In this document: positions 34,583-45,906 of the stretch, one piece after another
Layout of the letters: each line of letters begins with the position of its first letter
How positions within the stretch are numbered: the first letter of the stretch is position 1
DNA from: Microstegium vimineum
Lineage: Eukaryota; Streptophyta; Magnoliopsida; Poales; Poaceae
DNA: 64,000 nt
Direction of reading: 5' to 3'
Assembly: GCA_022036555.1 (NCBI GenBank)
Contig: CM039120.1
Location: forward strand, 20,538,350 to 20,602,349
Position numbers and translations under genes: made by a program
Notes under the pieces: generated by a model
Databases searched by the model: none
Told to the model about the DNA's origin: nothing
The model's input: the letters and a program-made list of their open reading frames with translations, nothing else

Positions 34583-37500
34583 TCATGCATCCATCCAGAT
34601 ACTAGGATAATACTTCTTCAGATACTTGCCATTTATTGCTCTGGAAAATACAACTCCTTCAAGAGTCTCTAAAATATAAGCGTTGCCAAACACAGACTGA
34701 TTTATCAGAAAAGGACCTTCCCAATTAGGAGACCACTTCCCAAACTTTGAACTTTTGGTTCCAATCGGTAAAATCAGTTTCCACACCAAATCTCCATCGG
34801 CAAACTCTTTCACCTTTACCTTCTTGTTATATCATCTGGCAAATCTTTTCTTGTTCTCCTCAATACTGATTAGAGCTCTTAGCCGATGACCCGCTAGGTC
34901 TTCTAACTCATCCTTCATAAGGATATCATACTCATCGGCTGCTAACTGATCCTGGGAGAACAACCGTCTAGAACCAGTTTTAACTTCCCAAGGTAGGACA
35001 GCATCATGTCCGTAGAGTAACTGATATGGCGAAAACTTAGTAGCACCATGCATGCCATCTGATATGCCCACAAAGCTTCGTTCAGTACCGTATGCCATCT
35101 CCTAGGGTTTTCTTCAATCTTGCGCTTGATAAGCTTGATTACCCCTTTATTGGTTGCTTCAGCCTGACCATTAGCTTGAGCATAATAAGAAGACGAGTTT
35201 AAAACCTTAAACCCCATACTGATAGCAAATTCATCAAATTCTCCCGACGTGAACATAGTTCCTCTATCGGTAGTAATAGTTTGAGGGATACCAAATCGGT
35301 AAACAATATGCTCTTTCACAAAATCTATCATGTTTGCCGATGTCACCTTTTTCAATGGAATAGCTTCAACCCACTTCGTGAAATAATCGGTAGCAACAGG
35401 TATGAATTTATGTTCTTTACTCGATGGTGGGTAAATCTGGCCGATGAGATCAATGGCCCATCCTCTAAACGGCCAAGGCTTGATTATAGGATTCATTGCC
35501 GACGTAGGTGCTCTCTGAACATTACCAAATTTCTGACAATCTTGACACCCTTTGAAATACTCAAAAGAATCTTCAAGAATCGTCGGCCAATAATATCCAT
35601 TTCGCCTGATCATCCACTTCATTTTGAATGCCGATTGATGTGCTCCACACACCCCTTCATGAATCTCACCCATTAACCTCTTCGATTCCTCTCTATTAAG
35701 CCATCTGAGCAAAACCCCATCAAGCGTAGGATAATACAATTCATCATCAAGGAGCACATACTTAGTAGCCTGAAACCTCAACCGTCTCTCAACTTTCCTA
35801 GACGGATCTCTTAAGTAATCGGCAATCTCTTTTCTCCAGTCATCGGCAACCATTACCGATGTCATTACTTCTTGAGTCGGCTAATACCCCGAAGCGTGCT
35901 GTGCCAATCGATTGGCCTCTTCATTATGCAACCTGGGAATATGCTCAATACGATACTCTTTAAATTCCTTTAATAACTGTAAACACTTCCCATGATATTC
36001 AATTAAAATATCACTTTGACACTCATATGTTCCAATCAACTGATTGATCACCAACAAAGAGTCACTGAAGACCTCAACGGCATCGGCACGCACATCCTTG
36101 AGTAACTCCAACCCCTTCAGCAATGACTGGTACTCAGCCTGATTATTCATCGAAGTAGCAACAATCGGCAATGAGATTTTGTACTTCTTTCCTCTTGGAG
36201 AAACTAAGATAACACTGATGCCTCCTCCTTCCTTACATGTGGAATCATCAAATAACAAAGTCCAAGGAGCAATCTCTATTGAATTTAGCGTACCGCAATG
36301 CTGAGTAACAAAATCGGCCATCACCTGCCCTTTAACTGCCTTAGTCAATTCATACCTCAGATCAAATTCTGACAGCGCCAAAATCCATTTGCCGATCCTC
36401 CCATTCAATATCGGCATCGACAACATATACTTGACCACATCGTCTTTGCATATGATAGTACATTCGGCCGATAGCAAATATTGCCTTAACTTAGTACAAG
36501 AGAAGTATAGACATAAACATAATTTCTCAACGGCCGAATACCTAGTTTCAGCATCCACCAATCTTCTACTCAAATAATAAATCACATGTTCTTTCCCTTC
36601 AAATTCTTGCATCAAAGATGACCCGATAACACCGTCATCGGCAGACAAATACAATTTGAAAGGTTTCTCATGTTGAGGTGGAATCAAAACCGGAGGATTC
36701 ACCAGATACCTCTTAATTTCCTCCAAAGTCGATTGCTGCTTTTCTCCCCACACAAATTCCTGACCGACCTTTAGCTTCAGCAGTGGGCTAAAAGATTCAA
36801 TCTTCCCAGACAGATTAGATATAAATCTTCTAATAAAATTAATCTTGCCGATCAAAGATTGCAACTCAGTCTTGTTCGTAGGAGCATCCACTTTGTTAAT
36901 TGCATCAATAGATTTTCTGCCGATCTCTATGCCCCTTTAATGCACCATGAACCCTAAGAATTGACCTGCCGATACGTCAAATGCGCACTTATTTGGATTC
37001 ATCTTTAACCCATGCTCCCTTGTGCACCCAGAATCTTCCGCAGATCGGCAAGATGCTCTTCAAAATCTCCGGATTTAACCACCACATCGTCGATATAGAT
37101 CTCGACCAACATACCAATGTACTTATGAAAAATAAAATTCATCGCTCTTTGATAAGTAACACCGGCGTTCTTAAACCCAAAAGTCATTACGATCCACTCA
37201 AACAAACCGACGTGACCTGGACACCTAAAAGCAGTTTTGGATATATCTTCTTCAGCCATGAATATTTGATTATATCCAGCATTACCATCCATGAAACTGA
37301 TAATCTTATGTCCAGCAGAAGCATCAACTAGTAGATCGGCAACAGGCATTGGTTAGCCATCCATTAGCGTAGCTTTATTGAGATTCCTAAAATCAATACA
37401 AACACGAAGTTTTCTATTCTTCTTATACACAGCAACCACATTAGAAATTCATTCGTCATATCGGCATTGCCGAATAAATCCAGCTTCGATTAACTTTGTA

Positions 37501-37817
37501 ATCTCATCTTTAATATCGGGTAGTACAGTGGGGTTACACCGGCGCGCTGGTTGCCAATGTGGTTGAAAACCCGACTTAATAGGTAACCGATGTTCAACTA
37601 TTGATCGGTCCAAACCAGGCATCTCTGTATAATCCCAAGCAAAACAATCTTTATATTCTTTTAACAAATCACTCAGCTGTTGTTTACATTGGGAATCCAA
37701 CCTAGCACTAATAAAAGTTGGCCTAGGATTGCTACCGTCGCCGATGTCTATTTCTAGTAACTCATCGGCCGATGTGAACCCCTGCCCAAGCTTTCCATCG
37801 TCAACGAACTGATCCAT
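34583..37817 (-). pseudogene. Element G pol: RT - RNase H - second RNase H - integrase
   Basis: RT starts about 37817 (CFAWDYTEMPGL, IVEHRLPIKSG), with stops near 37447 and 37352. The palm (37349-37005) has SFMDGNAGYNQI, MTFGFKNAGVTYQ and the active site IYIDDVV. The frame is broken near 37005 and resumes in the tether/RNase H (36891). The second RNase H (about 36270-35900) has LLFDDS, NQAEYQSL and FSDSLLVINQ. Integrase (35865-34583) has H-H-C-C (HEGVCGAHQ to CQDCQKF), VATDYFTKW, TTDRGTMF and NGQAEATNK, with a frameshift near 35065 and a TAA near 34833, then WEGPFLI. Dual RNase H places it in the Tat lineage. Inactive. Confidence 0.9.
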
Positions 37818-39210
37818 TCAAACACCTCTTCAGAACCGACTGCTTGGATCGGTGTAATTTGGAAACCAGAAAACTTTGTGAAATTCGGCACCTCGTACCG
37901 ATTTGGAAGAGGAATCAAGTCATATGCCTAAGGGTATGGTGTTCGATAAGAATATGTATCGACCTCAGACTTACTACCGAACTGTCCTTTTGTCACTTCG
38001 GCGATCTCATCGGCCCAGCATACATTTTGACCCTGCCGACGCGTTGGTTGTATGTTTATCGGCTGGACTGGTAGATACATCCCTTCTTGCCCCTGTGGTA
38101 AGTAACCCGATCCGATTGGCTTAAGCGCAGCACCATGTTGCTGAACATTATACATCGGCTGATCTGTCAATGTATATCCTTGGACACCAGCTGGAGTATT
38201 TTTGAGATACTATCGACATCTCATTTTGAACATCCGCTGAGTAATGGTATTGTTGTGCTCCTGCCGCCTAATATCTAGGTTGCACCAACTGCTGTTGCAT
38301 TGATGTCTGACCAGTCCATCCAGGATCACAAGTCATCGGCATGTGATTTATCGATAATTGATATCCATTCGGAGCCTGTTGCCCTTGCATTCTAGGACAA
38401 TCAATAGATTGACCTCCTTGTTGTATTGATACCCCCGTCTGAGGATTTATCATCAAAGGATAGCCTGCATCTGCCCTATTTTGTTGCATCGGCAGAGCGC
38501 TTGCCGATGGTCGCCTGCAAGGCATCTTAGGTACCACCATCTGAAGACTTCTTGTTGACGACTGCCCGTTTGGAGAAGGCGTAGCATAATGCATCACTGG
38601 ATTCATCGGCTGCATTGATACTGCTGATTCCACAGGGGATTTTTCCGCCGTATCGTCACCTTAGATCGACTTGGCATCGGTCGATGAATCTGGAGGCATA
38701 TCATATCCCCACTGGCTAGTAGGAATCGGTTGGCTCTGGATTACAGGTCCTGACACCTCCGATGCGACTGGATCTGTATTCACCGGCAGACAGCTTCGCA
38801 GGCTGGGAGGATCCCGCTGGGATTGCCGATGGAGTTATAGTAGATGCCGATCCAGATTGATGATATGATGGACCAACATAATGAGATGTCTGCCCTTCTT
38901 TGAAGGATCGCATAACAACATTGTGTACAGCGTTGGACAGCATAGTAGAGTGGTTAATCAATGCTTGATTTAATGCAGAATTAACCATCTCTTGAAATTT
39001 ATCAGGATTGGCATCGAAAGTGACCTGCCGTGGCGACGGCGGATCTTGCTTCTAGACTGCTTTGTCACTCCTGTTTAGCCTGAAGGACTTCAGATATAGC
39101 TGCTTGTATTCCTCCATAGCTTGCTCCATAGCTTGCTTCTGATCATCCTTAAGATCTGCTTTGGAGACTTCAATGACATTCCTTGGATGGACGTCAGTAG
39201 CATAACCCAT
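37818..39210 (-). pseudogene. Element G residual gag, core and protease deleted
   Basis: It starts at ATG 39210-39208 (MGYATDV). It contains a short acidic/Lys helix (KDDQKQAMEQAMEEYKQLYL), a TAG near 39055, and a Gln/Ser/Pro-rich region with repeated PMNP- and QQ-type residues. Several frame changes follow (open pieces at 38988-38716, 38633-38268 and 38170-37928). I find neither the conserved Retrotrans_gag fold nor a D-T/S-G protease motif before RT begins at 37817. This implies an internal deletion of roughly 1.5-2 kb compared with full Tat elements (estimate from family size). Confidence 0.6.
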
Positions 39211-39236
39211 GATTTTGATCAACAGATGAATTTAGG

Positions 39237-39255
39237 GTCCCACCGGGTGTGCCAA
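39237..39255 (-). promoter_or_regulatory. Primer-binding site of element G
   Basis: The minus strand reads TGGCACACCCGGTGGGACC a few bases inside the 5' LTR edge. The initial TGG and position mark it as a primer site; I do not name the tRNA. Confidence 0.65.
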
Positions 39256-39262
39256 AAAGAGG

Positions 39263-40073
39263 TGTTGACACAAAAAGCATCGGATCTGCAAACACCTCGG
39301 GCTTATACCCGAACTCGATATCCAAAGGTGTGCCAGTTGATTTGACCAGTTAATCAACAAGGATGATAACTAGAACAACGATGAACAAGACGACAGCGAT
39401 ACGCCCGGACGTCAAGGCTCAGATTGCTCAAAAAGCGGAACTCGCGAGGTAGACGGAGATCTTGTAGATGCAGCCCGTCGAGATCGTAAGAACTCGTAGA
39501 TAAACTATAACTAATGCAAAAAAAGGAGATGCTGAAAAGTCAGAAGAAAATAATAGATTTGTTTGATTGTATTGAATATCTCTCATACGGGCCCTAGGTA
39601 CATATTTATACTCCGGTAGGAGGAGTTGTACACAGATACGACTCATACCTAAACAAAACTCCTACTTTTAAGGAAATAAATGACTCGTGCAAGAGTCGGA
39701 GTCAAACTGATATAATAATACTGGTATAAAATCACCAGTTTCCTTATCTATTCTCTTCGCGATGACACTTTCCATCGGCAGATTTCTTTCCATCCACAAC
39801 CTTCTTCCATTACCATTGGTATCTTTCCACTGACGTCAGCTATATCCCGCATCCATCGGCAATATTCTCGATCGGCAACGTTCTCCTGTTTCCATCGGCC
39901 ACACCTTTCGATCGGCAAATACCCTTCTCTTTATCTTTGACGTTTCTTCAATCTCCTGCTTCTATCGTCAATCTTATTGGTGATATTCTACTGCCGATAA
40001 GGAGAAGCAACCATCCTTCTACCGATCAGTGCATCCGGTTCATATTGACACATACAAAAAATGGTTGTCAACA
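39263..40073 (-). repeat. 5' LTR of element G (811 bp)
   Basis: It matches 30099-30889, with a TATA-like box at 39603-39610 and terminal tgttgaca/tcaaca. The target duplication gagtg follows at 40074-40078. Confidence 0.9.
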
Positions 40074-40078
40074 GAGTG

Positions 40079-41766
40079 CAAATTAAGGGACTGATTCCAG
40101 TGAGATCTTGGAGTGAGTAACCAAAGGCTGAACGATGTCTTTCTAGAACAACCATCAAGCGTAGAGTTTGCTCCTAAGTGAGTTTATCACTTATGACTAT
40201 AGGAGACTCTGGATCATTATTGCGTAAAGCATACGTAAGACCGGTGGTTAGAGGTTTAAGCTCTACAGGAGGTCTAGGCGTTTCTGCAAACTCGTCTAAG
40301 GGTTCAGGTTCAGAAGGGGTATCTTCCTCTTCTATGAAGAAAGGAGCATCTTCTTCCAAATCTGGTTCATTGAAAAGCTCTAGAGAAGCAGTTTTTACTT
40401 CCTCCATAGGATCAGGTAAAAGATATGATTCAGTTTTACTGTTCAAAGAATGAGAGATTGTCATTGGGATTTGAAAACTCTTTCCAAAGGAAATGTTTAG
40501 TTTCCCATTTTGTCCTTCATAAAGAAGTCTTCTAAAAGGTTGTCCTAGCAAAAGGTCGTGGTCCCATGTATCAAAGATATAAAAGTTCAAACGAACCATG
40601 GCACCATCTACCATAAGACATGTAAAATTCCAAGATTGGGGACTATATGTCCGTCAAGATTCTTCATGAACTTTGTTGTTGGGGTTAAAGTCACTTCGCC
40701 CAATAATTGATGCGCAAGTGATTTAGACATGATATTGACCCCCACAACAGGATTATAGAGAGCATCAAATTGATCTGCATTGAATGCATAGCGTATTGGA
40801 ATAGAAGGTGAATCCAAACGGGTCACATCAGAGGAAAGCGCTGATTCTTCTAACCATTCGCTACTTATGATTGATACAAGCTCTCTCAAAATGCTTCTGT
40901 CTGGCATTTGGTATATATGGTTGCTAAGGTGATGATTTTGGGGTTTTGAAAGAGAAACATAGTTTGAAATGTTTCCGAAATCAGTGAAAAGATCAGGATC
41001 TATATCCAGCATGAAATCAGGTGGTGGAATTTCTTCCTTTTTAGGCTCAAAACTTGGGATAGCTGAAGTGGATGTTGGATCTGGCAAGGTATTGTCTTCA
41101 GCTTCGTGAGTTTCTTCATGGATGGTATTATCCAACTTAGCATCTAGGATTCTATCTAAGGTTAACTTTGCTTCTATGGATGGTACATGAAAGAAAGAAC
41201 CTCCAGATGTGGTGTTTAGCAACTCTCTATCCTTTCTATGAAGACCTTTATAAAAATGTTGAAGAAGAACAGGGCTGATGCTAAGGTGTGGTCCAGATTC
41301 TAAAAGCTCAAAAAAAACATTTCCAGGAATAAGCTAAAGATTTGTTATCTTCTTGTTTGAAGGTTAGAACTTTGACTCTAAGGTTGACGATTTGAGTGAT
41401 GGGATAAAAGTCTAAACAGAAGTTGGAGCGCAAAACTCCCCAATCTCCTTGTTGTTGACTTACCTTCTGATTATACCATTGTTTAGCTCTTCCTTTTAAA
41501 GAAAAAGGAAAAAGCTTCCAACGTAAAGTTTTATCAGATATGCCCTCTATGCGAAGACAATCACATGTTTGCTCAAAATATCGAATATGAAAGTAAGGAT
41601 TTCCGTCTTCCTTTCCTGAAAAGGATAGACTTTGAATCATTGCAATCAACCGCGGACTCAACCTAAACTCGGGAGTTTGGATAGGTTGTGATGACTCCCA
41701 TGGTAAAAGGTCGGTCTCCATGGGTGCAGAAAATTGATAGATAGGTGTGGAATTTAGATTTTCCAT
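40079..41766 (-). pseudogene. Element E gag with protease-like domain and linker
   Basis: It starts at ATG 41766-41764. The Retrotrans_gag region has LRWKLFPFSLKG, AKQWYN, LRSNFCLDFYP and LTFKQED, then an 8-T run at about 41310-41317 shifts the frame. It continues LLQHFYKGLHRKD, an acidic linker, and a retropepsin-like segment near 40760-40640 in which the catalytic D-T/S-G is replaced by NPVVG. A small deletion near 40618 shifts the frame again. The last part (40614-40174) keeps the fold end LLLGQPFRRLL and an acidic linker toward RT. It is cut by element G at 40079. Homologous in layout to the D gag ORF. Confidence 0.8.
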
Positions 41767-41874
41767 AAGGATAGATAAGGTAAGAAATAAAGAATATGAA
41801 AAAGATAAGAAAAGATAAAAGTATAGGTACATGAAAATAGCAAGATTCAAGGTTATCTCAGCAAACCGTCTGTC

Positions 41875-41892
41875 TCCCCGGCAACGGCGCCA
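41875..41892 (-). promoter_or_regulatory. Primer-binding site of element E (tRNA-Asp)
   Basis: The minus strand reads TGGCGCCGTTGCCGGGGA, an 18-base complement to the 3' end of plant tRNA-Asp including CCA, 8 bp inside the LTR. Confidence 0.85.
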
Positions 41893-41900
41893 GAAATGCT

Positions 41901-43128
41901 TGTTGATATTTGTTAACGCAAACAGAGAAATCACTTGGAAGTAATCCGCAAGCGCACGGATACCGGTGAGCACTTCACCCAGGAGGTTATCCAGAGTATC
42001 GTAATTTATATTTCCATAGGGAGAAAGGGTGCATCTTACTAACCAATCTATGTTATTAACCTTTAAGCTATTAACAAGGTGATCTTGATATGAGCGATTA
42101 GAGAAGATTGCGACTGTAGTCTCTATCTAGTCTAGATAAGATATGTATTATTATTCAATTGGGGAGAACCGTCGTGATAAGAGACACCTCAGAGAATACT
42201 TACCATGCGGCCTATAAAACCCTACCAGTCCTTCTAATGGGATTGTGGGTTCCAAAGGTATCTATGGAATTGTCACTTTCCGAGCTACTACCACAGATCC
42301 GGCTAGATAGGGGATATCTATGAGTATCCTAGCCCAAACACCACGTTTACGCTAGAGATGATTACCCTACTCTCTACACGAAGAGAATAAAGTGAACTCA
42401 CAAACCAAAGAATTAATAAACAGGGAACTTACTAGAATTAGAAGTCGAATTACCAAATAAATCCTAGGACCAAGCCTCGGGTTAGGACTCTTGATCCCGT
42501 CGATACAAACTGAAGTAGAGACACCGACAAGCCAGGCTTCCTCCAATCCACACCTCCACTCTAACTTTCTCAATCTAATCTCACATGTATGCTAAGCCCT
42601 AGAGAATATATCTATAAGGGATCCTCTCTGGCGAATCATGTCTGGAAAATATGTAAATGAATAATGGATTGCTCTTTGCCAGGGGGCAGGGGTCCTCCTT
42701 ATATAGCCTCCTCAAATGATCGCCAGCCGTCGGATCAAACCAACCTTAATGGATGGTGTAGATGTGATCTCAAAGGCGGTGGAGAGAGGGTCCACAAGGC
42801 AAACCCTCATTGGGCCTTGCCCTAGGGTGGCCGCCCCAGGGGGTAGGGCGGGCGCCCTGCCCCTGGGCCTGTTTGGCCTCTAGTTTCTTCTCGAGCCTTC
42901 TTGACCCTTCTAGAGTATTCTTTTTCGTGCGGAGGTGTGATGTGTCTATGTAATCCTTACTTGTGGGCCTCTTTTGCTCTTTTGCAGTTGTCTCCCTGCA
43001 GAAACAGATAAACACCAAAACCCGTGGAATTCTGTAAGTTAAAACCCTATCTCTAGGTGGTGTGTTGCAAATATATCCTTTCTTCTGCTTAGTTGACACT
43101 TAGAATTGATACTTAAGAGGTGTCAACA
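41901..43128 (-). repeat. 5' LTR of element E (1228 bp)
   Basis: Plus strand tgttgatatttg to gaggtgtcaaca; pairs with 21823-23023. TATA-like box at 42699-42706. The duplication ctggc follows at 43129-43133. Confidence 0.9.
42699..42706 (-). promoter_or_regulatory. TATA box in 5' LTR of E
   Basis: CTATATAA on the minus strand. Confidence 0.5.
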
Positions 43129-43133
43129 CTGGC

Positions 43134-45121
43134 TTTCTTGCGTAGGTGTTTCCCTGGTAGTTGTTGTTTGAGTATCTATTATTTTGGTTTGTGTTTCTGT
43201 TGTTGTTGTAATTGTTGTTGTACCCTCCTTTGTCATTGTCGTTGTATCTTCTTTTGTTGTCTGTTGCTACTACCATGTTGTCTTGTCTCGGTCTTTTGTC
43301 ATTTGGTCTAAAATCTGGTCTTCTATTTTCATGAAAATCTCGGGTGAATCTGTGTCGAGTTCTTTCTTCTGACGATATCATCTTTTTGATAGCTTTTTTG
43401 AAATCTTCATTACATCTTGGGTTTTCATTGAAATAATATTTGAACTGCCAATTTGCTAAGATTTTATCGGCAAATCTCTCTATTACTTCTCTGTCGGTGA
43501 TGTCGTGTATTTGAGCTCTGAGTTCTCCAAACCTTCGATAATACTCCCTTAGAGTTTCTCCTTTTCTCTGCTTTATGTTCTTCAGTTCTGCCGTTGTCAT
43601 GGGGTTTGTTATTATTCTTGCGAAGTTGTTGCAGAAGGCTTCTTGCAAATCTTCCCAATACTCGTGGTTTCAGCTTGTCAAACCATTGCAGAGGCATGGC
43701 TTCAAGTGCCATTGGAAAGTATAAGGCTTTAATGTCATTGTTTCCTCCCGCGAGTTCAATGGATTGGTAATAGACTCGTATCCATTGTCTAGGTTCCACT
43801 TTTCCATTATATTTGGAGTGATTTGCTGGTTTGAATTTGTGTGGTAATTTCAACGCCTGCAGTCTTCCTACAAAACATGGGAATCTGTCGTATTGTTCTG
43901 TTCTGTTGAAGTCTGGTGACCAGTCCCTTCGGTAATAATCCCTGTCCCCTCTGTATTCAGATTCACCACAGTCTTTCGGATAGCGCTGGCCCCAATCTGG
44001 GCCATTTTGTTTTACTAGCCCGAGATGTTGTTCTTGTCTTTCCGATGGTTGTGGTACTTCTATTTTTCCCAATCTATGGAATATTGACTTCTTGAGGGGT
44101 TGTTCCTCTTGTTTTTCTCCTTGTCCCTATTGAGGTGTATTGTCGTCGGGTTGTTTATTGGGGTCTCCGTCTTCTTTATTTGGCTCATACGTGATTCTTT
44201 CCTCTTTAGTGAGAATGTTTAGTTCTTTTGTCAGTTCTTCAATTCTTTCTCTTTTCGTGTTTTTCATGGATTCTCTTTCCACCTTCTTCTTGTTGTATTC
44301 TATCCACTCTGCTTTGTATTTGTTCTAGATTTGTTTTCTCTAGGCGGCTTGATTTCTTCTTCTTGCTCTAGCTTTGTTCTACTTTAACCTCGCAGCTTTC
44401 TGGTCGTTGGTCTCATTGCCGTCGCATTCCTCATCGTCCGAAATATCTCCTTCTGATTCATCTTATGATTTCAAGTCGGGTATTTGTGGTGGCTCTAAAT
44501 AAGGTTCTAGCTCTACCATGTATATAGTATGTGCTCTTCGAGTTCTTTTTGTTTGTTGGTGTCTCTTTCTTGGCTTGCATGATAATCCCTGGTAGAGTCT
44601 GAGTTCTTTTCCTACTTGGAATGGTAGTTCTCTATCCTCGCCTCTCATTCTTCGGGATTGGTTTGTCCAGTGCACGATGCATCCTTCTGGAGTTGTTGAC
44701 ATTATCATTCCCTCTTGAGCGCCTTTCAGAGTTACACTTCTTGTCATCTCCTTCCAAAGAAAATTTCCATATGTAGATGCAGAGTTATGTAGTCCGTACG
44801 GGTCCGAGTACTTGATTGTCTCCGAGTTGTTTCTGCTTCCGATTGAGGTTTGGCTGCGTGACTTGACTCGGGTTGTGTTTGGTCCTTCCATGTTCAGTTC
44901 GGAGTCGACATGCGTTGGCATCTCCTTTTCCGAATCGGTTTCATATCCATCCTCTTTTGCTGGTCTAGTCGGCTTTGAAATCGTGAGATTTTTGGTCTTT
45001 TGATTTAGTTCTTGAAGTCTTGCTCAATCTTTCTGTTGACTCCTTCTTCTCGCAGCTTTCCGTCGTCGTCGGTCTCGCAGATCCATGATCCGAAGAAAAA
45101 CGTTGATTTTGTAGATTCCAT
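43134..45121 (-). pseudogene. Element F gag (Ty3/gypsy, Tat-like)
   Basis: The likely start is ATG 45121-45119, after the primer site. Early frames are shifted (44921-44463 is the next open piece). A Glu/Lys-rich coiled region (44460-44100) has several in-frame TAGs. Then comes the Retrotrans_gag region: FKPANHSKYNGKVEPRQWIR, LYFPMALEAMPLQWFDKL, a frameshift near 43660, LREYYRRFGELRAQ and FADKILANW. The tail (43300-43140) is Asn/Tyr-rich. It is cut by element E at 43128; 26 bp of its continuation lie at 21797-21822, after which C1 begins. Pol is not present at this end of the window. Confidence 0.8.
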
Positions 45122-45173
45122 CGTCTTGAGGTCGTGGTCCACCAAGCTTTCGAGAAAAAATTCACCGAAAGCC

Positions 45174-45191
45174 CCTACCTGGCGCGCGAGC
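45174..45191 (-). promoter_or_regulatory. Primer-binding site of element F
   Basis: The minus strand reads GCGCGCCAGGTAGGGGC beside the LTR edge. It resembles the site of element B (51505-51523) and would pair with a tRNA ending CCCCTACCTGGCGCG plus CCA, which I recall as tRNA-Arg. Confidence 0.6.
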
Positions 45192-45663
45192 TGTCAAAGT
45201 TTTACCATCGATAGCCTACCACGGGGTTACTCGAGATAGTTGTTTGTGCCTCGGTGAATAGTGAAACCTTGGTGGTTGAATACGCAGGGACACACGGTTT
45301 ATACTGGTTTAGTCCCTCGACACAGTTGAGTAATAACCCTATGTCCAGTTTGGTCGCTTGTTATTGCTCTGATCTCATAATACAAGGTGTTGTGTGTCGC
45401 TCTACATACCAGGTGTTACGTAGTATGTTCAGATGTTTTTTTGGTGATACCCTCACCAACCCTTTATAGTCCAGGGACCGGCTGAGGACTGTTCTAATCC
45501 TACTTGGTTACAAACTTTGAGTCCTAAGCTACGCTTCGGTCCTGTCGTCCAAACTGAGTAGAATTGGGTTTCACTTGTGTATCTTCCTTCGTGGGCCAAG
45601 AAAAAGAGGCCCAAAGCTCCGGTAAGCCGTCCTATGGGTACCCTATAGGATATCCCATCGACA
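45192..45663 (-). repeat. 5' LTR of element F (472 bp)
   Basis: Plus strand tgtcaaag to ccatcgaca, TG...CA. TATA-like CTATAAAGG (minus) is at 45461-45469. The flank at 45664 (ttatc) belongs to an older LTR. F's 3' LTR is not in the window. Confidence 0.7.
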
Positions 45664-45903
45664 TTATCTTTATCTCAGTTTGTTACATCATCATCTTCCT
45701 ATCATTATTCGATTACCCCCTTACACTAATTGATACTAAATTGAGGTGATCTCTAGGATCTCTCTTTTATTATTATTTCTAGCTCCTCTTTCCCTTGGGA
45801 GAATATAAATTACGATACCCCGGAATACTCCTGGGTGAAGTGCTACAACGGTATAATCTGTGCGTTTTCAGATTTATCCAATAGTCATAAGAAATACCAA
45901 CAC
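45664..45903 (+). repeat. 3' end of an Athila-type LTR (host of element F)
   Basis: The last 100 bp are the reverse complement of the inner end of LTR D (15041-15135), with the shared ggtataatctgtgc and tccaatagtcataagaaataccaa blocks. It ends in CA at 45903. Its other half is not seen. Confidence 0.65.
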
Positions 45904-45906
45904 CAA

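Larger units (their letters stand above)
30099..40073 (-). mobile_element. Ty3/gypsy Tat-lineage element G, complete ends
   Basis: LTRs at 30099-30889 and 39263-40073 are flanked by the duplication gagtg (30094-30098, 40074-40078) in E's pol. On the minus strand it carries a primer site, a shortened gag, RT, RNase H, second RNase H and integrase, then a plus-strand spliced gene, a purine tract (TTGGGGGGCATG) and the 3' LTR. In the first 470 bp of the LTRs I count about 16 differences, 13 of them transitions. The core of gag and all of protease are deleted. GCCGAT/ATCGGC hexamers occur about 60 times across the whole element (see findings). Confidence 0.9.
21823..43128 (-). mobile_element. Ty3/gypsy Athila-like element E, complete ends, with G and solo LTR H nested in it
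   Basis: Both LTRs (21823-23023 and 41901-43128), a perfect tRNA-Asp primer site, a polypurine tract and the 5-bp duplication ctggc (21818-21822, 43129-43133) define it. Minus-strand order is gag-protease-like (41766-40079), [element G], RT-RNase H-integrase (30093-27925), [solo LTR H], integrase end (25954-25431), a coiled-coil ORF (25065-24436), then 3' untranslated DNA. Without insertions it is about 9.4 kb. Nine differences in the first 180 bp of its LTRs (about 5% by eye) make it older than G, as the nesting requires. Confidence 0.9.
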
